Below the pieces are notes generated by a model. It worked only from the letters and a program-made list of their open reading frames with translations, ran no database searches and had not been told where the DNA came from. DNA of 13,283 nucleotides from positions 1 to 13,283 of the forward strand of contig JABMQB010000605.1 in the NCBI GenBank assembly GCA_013203525.1, given 5' to 3'. Source of the stretch: Mariniphaga sp. GTDB taxonomy: Bacteria > Bacteroidota > Bacteroidia > Bacteroidales > Prolixibacteraceae. Below, in pieces: positions 8,678 through 13,283 of this stretch (position 1 is its first letter; the number at the start of each line of letters is the position of its first letter). Both the position numbers and the translations under genes were made by a program.

Positions 8678-8690
8678 ACTCCCCTTAGTC
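8677..8690 (-). promoter_or_regulatory. Short hairpin with G-rich loop in the receptor leader
   Basis: The minus strand reads GACT (8690-8687), loop AAGGGG, AGTC (8680-8677). The 4-bp stem alone is weak, but its place (about 5 nt after the -7 box) and its G-rich 6-nt loop parallel the stronger hairpin ahead of susC at 4109-4128. Confidence 0.3.
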
Positions 8691-8695
8691 GTAGG

Positions 8696-8703
8696 CAAAA
8701 CTA
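8696..8703 (-). promoter_or_regulatory. Candidate -7 box of the receptor/lipoprotein operon
   Basis: The minus strand reads TAGTTTTG, a full match to the Bacteroidota TAnnTTTG -7 box. It lies 47 nt before the receptor ATG in the 127-bp gap after rsmI. No clean TTG -33 element is found at 17-23 nt upstream, where the sequence is T-rich. The predicted start near 8690 gives a leader of about 42 nt. Confidence 0.45.
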
Positions 8704-8775
8704 AAAATAAAAATTAATAAAAAGTTGTTGAGATATCATTTTTTAACGAAGCAATTTTTAAAAGCGGTAATTAAA

Positions 8776-9462
8776 TTACTTGGTTGCCTGGCTTGCTACA
8801 ACTATAACAATTTCTCCCTTAATTGCTTTTTTACTGAAATGAGTTAAGGCTTCCAACAAGGTTCCCCGAAAGATTTCTTCATGTAATTTTGAAATTTCCC
8901 GGCATACACAACAAGGTCTTTCCGCACCAAAATGTTCTGACATTTGTTCCAATGATTTTAATAACCGATATGGAGATTCATAAAAAACCATGGTTCGCAA
9001 TTCACTTTCCAGGGCTGTTAGCATTTTTTGCCTACCCTTTTTCTGTGGCAGAAATCCTTCGAAGGTAAACTTATCCGATGGCAAACCAGAAACTGCAAGA
9101 GCAGGAATAAGTGCAGTAGCTCCTGGCAAACATTCTATCTTAACTCCTTCAGCAACACATTTCCTAACTAATAAAAATCCAGGATCGGATATCCCTGGAG
9201 TTCCAGCATCAGATATAAGGGCAATTGATTCACCCGACTTTATTTTTTCAGCAATAGAGGTAACGGTTTTGTGCTCGTTAAATTTATGGTGTGGAACAAG
9301 CCTGTTTTCAATCTCAAAATGTTTCAAAAGTTTTGAAGAAACCCGGGTGTCTTCAGCAAGTATAAAATCAACATCACGTAATATTCTGATAGCCCTGATT
9401 GTCATATCCTCAAGGTTCCCAATTGGTGTTGGCACCAAATATAGTTTCCCGGATTCAATCAT
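8776..9462 (-). CDS. rsmI: 16S rRNA (cytidine1402-2'-O)-methyltransferase RsmI
   Basis: The 228-aa protein carries the full tetrapyrrole-methylase-fold signature of RsmI: PTPIGNLEDMTIRA (11-24), AEDTR (36-40), SDAGTPGISDPG (84-95), PGATA (113-117), GFLPQKKGR (136-144) and FYESPYR (160-166). The known enzyme uses S-adenosylmethionine to 2'-O-methylate C1402 in the ribosomal decoding centre. It lacks the roughly 50-residue C-terminal extension of E. coli RsmI (286 aa), and a short form is common in Bacteroidota. It starts 15 bp after the apparent stop of the Glu-rich gene, or overlaps it by 8 nt if that gene is read with a -1 frameshift, so the two probably form an operon. Confidence 0.96.
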   Translation of the reverse strand: MIESGKLYLVPTPIGNLEDMTIRAIRILRDVDFILAEDTRVSSKLLKHFEIENRLVPHHKFNEHKTVTSIAEKIKSGESIALISDAGTPGISDPGFLLVRKCVAEGVKIECLPGATALIPALAVSGLPSDKFTFEGFLPQKKGRQKMLTALESELRTMVFYESPYRLLKSLEQMSEHFGAERPCCVCREISKLHEEIFRGTLLEALTHFSKKAIKGEIVIVVASQATK

Positions 9463-9516
9463 TTAAAAAACGCCTTTTTACCAATTCAATAAACTTAAGG
9501 CTGGTTTCATTTTTTT
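9455..9516 (-). other. Out-of-frame C-terminal tail of the Glu-rich gene after an A7 run
   Basis: The coding strand has a run of seven A (plus-strand T at 9510-9516). Reading one base back at this run gives ...NFKWKKNETSLKFIELV then KRRFLND and a TGA at 9457-9455, i.e. a 287-aa protein. That tail continues the amphipathic helix and resembles the family's usual ending. It would overlap the rsmI start codon by 8 nt. The cause may be a sequencing indel, a true mutation, or ribosomal/transcriptional slippage. Confidence 0.65.
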
Positions 9517-10317
9517 CCATTTAAAATTATCACGCAAATAGGCTACAGCTTCATTAATATTATTCAAACTATCAAGTTTGCTTACTGAATCAGTATATAA
9601 TTCAGCATTTCCATCAAACAATTCCCTTGTGTATAAGAAACGATCGTTTATACCAATTGCAGATTTAATACTACCTACCGGCATACTTGATAATTTATGT
9701 TCTAATTTATCTTTGTCCGAAATCAAATCGTTAACTGATTTCCCCTTCAGAAATTTATCTCCCAAAACCCGCCCTTCTTTATCTTCTTCAGGTTCCTGCA
9801 AATCAACTTCTTCCAAATTATCATTTTCTTCTTCAATATCCTCAACAACAACCTCCTCTTCCTCAATTACCAGCTCAGGTTCTTCGTTTTCAGTTTTCAA
9901 TTCTGGCTTTTCCTCAGCCTTGGATTCCAAATGTTGTTCTCCTACTTCAGTTCGTTCATTTCCAACTTCCTCTAAAACCTCTTCGTTAACCTCGGCAATT
10001 TCCGTTTCAACAGGTTCCTCAATAATTACTGACTTAGTTTCATCTTCGTGTATTTCGTCCTGAGCTTCAATTTCACCAGAAAATTCAGGCACTACTGTTT
10101 CGGATTCATTTTCTTTAACAAGAATTTCCTTATCTGGCACAATCTCCGAACTCCTGCTATTTAAAATCTCCAGCAGCTGTTTAATACTTGAAGTTTTTGC
10201 TTGAAGAATCTCCATTTCAAGAAGGTTAAATTCACCGCTATTCTTAATTTCTGCAACGAGTTCTTCCAGCTCATGCATGTCTTTTATCAAAATGTTGATT
10301 AGTTTTTTATTTTCCAT
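9478..10317 (-). CDS. Glu-rich conserved protein of unknown function, C-terminus apparently frameshifted
   Basis: The 279-aa product has no signal peptide or membrane segment. Residues 1-58 look like an amphipathic helical/coiled-coil region. Residues about 62-182 are a low-complexity acidic linker rich in Glu and Val. Residues about 188-270 are a compact domain with IKSAIGINDRFLYTRELFDG (217-236). That domain resembles a Bacteroidota protein I recall next to tdk and rsmI, whose C-terminus runs about 20 residues past a conserved Trp. Here the frame after KWKK (266-269) becomes MKPALSLLNW and stops. The expected-looking tail is found in the -1 frame (separate entry). The ATG at 10317 is the only start in the 5' region giving the whole domain. 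It is divergent from tdk, with a 77-bp gap. The function is unknown; the operon with rsmI suggests only co-expression. Confidence 0.8.
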   Translation of the reverse strand: MENKKLINILIKDMHELEELVAEIKNSGEFNLLEMEILQAKTSSIKQLLEILNSRSSEIVPDKEILVKENESETVVPEFSGEIEAQDEIHEDETKSVIIEEPVETEIAEVNEEVLEEVGNERTEVGEQHLESKAEEKPELKTENEEPELVIEEEEVVVEDIEEENDNLEEVDLQEPEEDKEGRVLGDKFLKGKSVNDLISDKDKLEHKLSSMPVGSIKSAIGINDRFLYTRELFDGNAELYTDSVSKLDSLNNINEAVAYLRDNFKWKKMKPALSLLNW

Positions 10318-10350
10318 GGCAAAACCAGCGTAATATTCTTTGGTTATCTT

Positions 10351-10358
10351 TATTTTTG
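10351..10358 (+). promoter_or_regulatory. Candidate -7 box for tdk-murF/alr
   Basis: TATTTTTG matches TAnnTTTG exactly, 36 nt before the tdk ATG in the 77-bp divergent gap. The predicted start near 10363 coincides with a 17-bp palindrome. No TTG lies at the usual -33 distance; the nearest is only 8 nt upstream. Confidence 0.4.
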
Positions 10359-10362
10359 TAAA

Positions 10363-10379
10363 AGTAATAATTTATTACT
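10363..10379. repeat. 17-bp palindrome at the predicted tdk transcription start
   Basis: AGTAATAATTTATTACT is a perfect inverted repeat with 8-bp arms around a single T. It lies 5 nt after the tdk -7 box and 15 nt before the tdk ATG. Its position would suit a repressor site or a 5'-end hairpin. It is all but GC-free, so a chance origin is possible. Confidence 0.35.
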
Positions 10380-10394
10380 CAATTATAACGGCAA

Positions 10395-10973
10395 ATGTTT
10401 ATAGAAAGAGATGTAAATGGTAATAAAAAAGTTGGCAGTATTGAGGTAATTGCCGGTTCGATGTTTTCGGGAAAAACCGAAGAGCTAATCAGAAGGTTAA
10501 GGCGTGCCAAATTTGCAAAACAAACTGCTGAAATTTTTAAACCACAAATTGATGTTCGGTATTCAGAGGAAGAAGTAGTCTCCCACGATGAAAACTCTAT
10601 CCGCTCTACACCGGTTGAAAACTCAGCAAATATTTTACTTCTAACGGGCAACGTAAATATTGTTGGCATTGATGAAGCACAATTTTTTGATAAAGGATTA
10701 GTGGATGTAGTAATTACCTTAGCCAATATGGGTATCCGAATAATAGTTGCAGGTCTTGACATGGATTTTAAAGGAAAACCGTTTGGACCCATGCCTGATT
10801 TGATGGCAATTGCCGATTTTGTAACTAAAGTTCATGCAATTTGCGTAAGATGTGGAAACATTGCCCAGTTCTCATACCGCACGAGTGATAAAGAACAGGT
10901 AGTTCTTTTAGGTGAAAAAGATATCTATGAACCGCTTTGCCGTTCCTGCTACCTGAAAGCCCATACAAAATGA
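10395..10973 (+). CDS. tdk: Thymidine kinase (type II, zinc-containing)
   Basis: The 192-aa protein has the usual length of bacterial Tdk. It has a Walker A loop GSMFSGKT (21-28), a DEAQFF segment with the catalytic Glu (93-98), the substrate-side IIVAGLDMDFKGKPFGPMP region (116-134), and four zinc-type cysteines (150, 153, 182, 185) in AICVRCG and LCRSC. The known reaction is ATP-dependent phosphorylation of thymidine to dTMP in the salvage pathway. The ATG at 10395 is 15 nt after the palindrome. The domain proper begins about residue 14 (GSIEV), so a shorter start is conceivable, but no ATG lies between. The stop overlaps the murF-alr start by 4 nt (ATGA), suggesting translational coupling. 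Confidence 0.97.
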   Translation: MFIERDVNGNKKVGSIEVIAGSMFSGKTEELIRRLRRAKFAKQTAEIFKPQIDVRYSEEEVVSHDENSIRSTPVENSANILLLTGNVNIVGIDEAQFFDKGLVDVVITLANMGIRIIVAGLDMDFKGKPFGPMPDLMAIADFVTKVHAICVRCGNIAQFSYRTSDKEQVVLLGEKDIYEPLCRSCYLKAHTK

Positions 10974-13283
10974 TTTTTTACAAAACAGAAGAGCTTGCAA
11001 AAATTATTCAGGGGAAAATTTTAAAGAATCCTTACCCTCAAGCAGAAATAAAAAATATAGCTACTGATAGCCGATCTATAACAGATGAAAAGGAAACCAT
11101 CTTTTTTGCGCTATTGAGCTCCCGGAATAATGGGCATAATTATTTGCCTGGTCTTGCTAAAAAAAGATTATTAGCCGTTGTTGTTTCTCAAATTCCAAAA
11201 GATCTAGATATTTTTAAAAATACGGCTGTTATTAAAGTGGATAACACGCTTAATGCACTTCAGCAACTGGCAATTTTTCATCGTAGAAATTTTAAATACC
11301 CGGTAATTGGAATTACAGGAAGCAACGGTAAAACAATTATTAAAGAATGGCTATTTGATCTTTTAAATGAAAATTTCACAATCATCCGAAGTCCGAAAAG
11401 TTATAATTCTCAAATAGGAGTCCCTATTTCAATTTGGTTAATGAATAATAAACACAACCTGGCTATTTTTGAAGCAGGTATTTCCATGTCTGGAGAAATG
11501 GAAAAACTTGAAGAAATAATTTTTCCAGATATTGGAATTTATACCAATACCGGCTCAGCTCATCAGGAGAATTTTAAAGATTTCAAACAAAAAACGAATG
11601 AGAAACTTACACTTTTCAAAAATTCAAAAAAACTGGTTTTTTCTGCCGATCAGGAAGAAACCTCAATTTTAGCTGATCGGTTTTGTGAAAATAAAAAAAT
11701 TGAAAAAATCAACTGGTCATTAAAAGGAAATCCAGCATTAATTCAGTTTACAGCAGAAATTAAACATTCAACAAGTATTATAGCTCAAGTCAATTATTCA
11801 AAATTCAAATTTTCGATACTCTTCAATGATTCTTCTTCAATAGAAAATGCATGTCATTGTTTTGCTGCCGTTTTTGCAACCGAAGTTACTCTTGATGATA
11901 TTTGTAAAAAATTTAACAAACTCACTACAATAGCAATGCGCCTTGAAATCAAACAAGGTAAAAATAATTGTTTGCTGATTAACGATTATTACAATTCCGA
12001 TATAAATGCCCTTTCCATTGCTCTATCAACTCTCAAAAACCAGGCATTAAAAGGGCACCTTAAAAAAATACTTATTCTTTCCGATATTAAACAATCAGGG
12101 ATAAAACCGGAAGAACTTTATTCATTGGTTAATAAAATGGTGGAAAAAGCAGATGTTAACCAAATAATTGGGATTGGTCCTGATTTGATTTCAGTTAATA
12201 AGGTTTTTCAAATTGAGAAAGAGTTTTATTCTGATACAAAAACATTCCTTAATCAAATTAACCACTCAGAATTTAATAACTCTGCCATTCTAATAAAAGG
12301 AGCCCGTGAATTCCGTTTTGAAAAAATATCAGAAGCATTACAGGAAAAGGCCCATCAAACGATTCTGGAAATTGATATGAATGCAATAGTTGACAATCTA
12401 AATAGTTTTAAATTGGTGTTAAAACCCGAAACAAAAATTATGGCAATGGTAAAGGCATTTTCATATGGAAGCGGAACATCAGAAATTGCAAAACTACTTC
12501 AATTTAATGGGATTGGGTACCTTGCTGTGGCAGTAGCCGACGAAGGTGTGGATCTTCGAAGAGATGGGATAAATTCTCCAATTATTGTTATGAATCCCGA
12601 AGCCCATAGTTTTCAGAATATAATTGATTTTAATCTTGAACCAAATATTTATAGTCTTTCTCTCTTAAATGAGTTTAGCAAAATTGCCCGATATAATGCT
12701 TTAATTAATTATCCGGTTCATATTAAAATTGATACCGGAATGAACAGGCTTGGTTTTAAAACGGAAAATGAAATAATTCAGGTGATTGATTTTATAAAAG
12801 AATCGGGAAATCTGAAAGTGAGTTCAGTATTTTCACATTTGGTTGCCAGCGACGACCCTACACTTGATTCATTTACAAAAGATCAAATTAAACGTTTTGA
12901 GTTTTTAAGTTCAAGAATGGCTGAGGAGCTTGATTATAAAATCCTTAAGCATATTTTAAATTCAGCAGGAATAGAACGATTTAGCGAATATCAATTTGAT
13001 ATGGTTAGGTTAGGAATAGGACTTTATGGAATAAGTTCAATTGGCACGGAATTAAAAAATATCAGCACCCTTAAAACAAGCGTTTCTCAAATAAAAATTG
13101 TTGATCGGAATGAAACTGTGGGTTACAATCGAAAAGGGATTATTTTTAAACCATCAAAAATAGCCATCATTCCAATAGGTTATGCCGATGGATTATCAAG
13201 AAGCCTTGGAAATATGAATGGCCGTGCATTTGTAAATGGCACTTACGTTTCAATCATCGGAAATGTTTGTATGGATATGTGCA
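10970..13283 (+). CDS. Bifunctional MurF ligase / alanine racemase (C-terminus beyond window)
   Basis: I translated this frame by hand. It is open from the ATG at 10970 to the window end, giving 771 complete residues. Residues 1 to about 455 are MurF: ATDSRSI (31-37) in the UDP-binding domain, the ATP loop GITGSNGKT (114-122), FEAGISMSGEME (167-178), TNTGSAHQENF (192-202), and MRLEI ... INDYYNSD (323-344). Residues from about 464 are a PLP-dependent alanine racemase: KIMAMVKAFSYGSG (489-502) with Lys495 as the PLP lysine, KIDTGMNRLGF (586-596), VGYNRKG with Tyr719 as the likely catalytic Tyr, IPIGYADG, and NVCMDM at the edge. In known pathways racemase makes D-Ala and MurF attaches D-Ala-D-Ala to UDP-MurNAc-tripeptide in the cytoplasm. 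The fusion is known in Bacteroidota. I estimate that 50-70 residues are missing at the right. Confidence 0.95.
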   Translation, partial: MIFYKTEELAKIIQGKILKNPYPQAEIKNIATDSRSITDEKETIFFALLSSRNNGHNYLPGLAKKRLLAVVVSQIPKDLDIFKNTAVIKVDNTLNALQQLAIFHRRNFKYPVIGITGSNGKTIIKEWLFDLLNENFTIIRSPKSYNSQIGVPISIWLMNNKHNLAIFEAGISMSGEMEKLEEIIFPDIGIYTNTGSAHQENFKDFKQKTNEKLTLFKNSKKLVFSADQEETSILADRFCENKKIEKINWSLKGNPALIQFTAEIKHSTSIIAQVNYSKFKFSILFNDSSSIENACHCFAAVFATEVTLDDICKKFNKLTTIAMRLEIKQGKNNCLLINDYYNSDINALSIALSTLKNQALKGHLKKILILSDIKQSGIKPEELYSLVNKMVEKADVNQIIGIGPDLISVNKVFQIEKEFYSDTKTFLNQINHSEFNNSAILIKGAREFRFEKISEALQEKAHQTILEIDMNAIVDNLNSFKLVLKPETKIMAMVKAFSYGSGTSEIAKLLQFNGIGYLAVAVADEGVDLRRDGINSPIIVMNPEAHSFQNIIDFNLEPNIYSLSLLNEFSKIARYNALINYPVHIKIDTGMNRLGFKTENEIIQVIDFIKESGNLKVSSVFSHLVASDDPTLDSFTKDQIKRFEFLSSRMAEELDYKILKHILNSAGIERFSEYQFDMVRLGIGLYGISSIGTELKNISTLKTSVSQIKIVDRNETVGYNRKGIIFKPSKIAIIPIGYADGLSRSLGNMNGRAFVNGTYVSIIGNVCMDMC

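Noticed and set aside
8767..8779. GTAATTAAATTAC palindrome over the rsmI stop codon
   Set aside because: It is short, purely A/T apart from its end bases, expected by chance in this composition, and has no U-tract to support a terminator.
8990..9466. 158-codon open frame on the plus strand
   Set aside because: It is antisense to rsmI, whose motifs are complete on the minus strand.
9578..10063. A Ser/Thr-rich open frame on the plus strand
   Set aside because: It is the antisense of the Glu-rich linker (GAA/GAG codons read as TTC/CTC and TCT/TCC). It has no domain pattern and no start context.
10359..10366. Minus-strand TACTTTTA as a -7 box for the Glu-rich gene and rsmI
   Set aside because: It mismatches TAnnTTTG at the last base, and the nearest suitable TTG gives a 25-nt spacer, outside the usual range.
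10379..10792. 137-codon open frame on the minus strand
   Set aside because: It is antisense to tdk, which carries the Walker A and zinc motifs.
1..13283. CRISPR array, insertion sequence, tRNA/rRNA or phage-defence system
   Set aside because: I found no regularly spaced repeats, transposase motifs, tRNA-like cloverleaf or known defence domains. The genes are housekeeping and outer-membrane import.

Overview
The window is AT-rich and reads as a Bacteroidota chromosome, probably order Bacteroidales or Marinilabiliales (inference from the gene set). The indicators are a SusC/SusD pair, a second TonB-dependent receptor with an N-terminal carboxypeptidase-like regulatory domain, MurF fused to alanine racemase, the tdk/rsmI neighbourhood, absence of clear Shine-Dalgarno sites, and promoter boxes of the Bacteroidota TAnnTTTG type. 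I see no tRNA, rRNA, CRISPR array, insertion sequence or phage gene.

Left part (1-8648, all minus strand) holds two outer-membrane import modules. Transcribed first is a TonB-dependent receptor (5838-8648) followed 11 bp later by an SGNH/GDSL-type lipoprotein (4330-5826). After a 276-bp leader/promoter region comes a SusC-type receptor (916-4053), followed 18 bp later by its SusD-type lipoprotein (897 to beyond position 1, cut by the window edge). No glycoside hydrolase, peptidase or sensor lies in the window, so the substrates stay unknown.

Middle part (8776-10317, minus strand) has a Glu-rich conserved protein of unknown function and rsmI (16S rRNA 2'-O-methyltransferase). The Glu-rich gene appears frameshifted at a 7-A run near its end. 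The conserved-looking C-terminus sits in the -1 frame and would stop inside the rsmI start.

Right part (10395-13283, plus strand) is a divergent unit: tdk (thymidine kinase), overlapped by 4 nt (ATGA) by a bifunctional murF-alr gene that runs off the right edge. These are housekeeping genes for nucleotide salvage and peptidoglycan precursor synthesis.

The most interesting signals are: (i) a 21-nt leader element, 19/21 identical, placed 8-10 nt before the ATG of both TonB receptors, each preceded by a hairpin with a G-rich loop close to the predicted 5' end; (ii) the A7 frameshift in the Glu-rich gene; (iii) the SGNH lipoprotein with Asp where the nucleophilic Ser is expected; (iv) a 17-bp palindrome at the predicted tdk transcription start.
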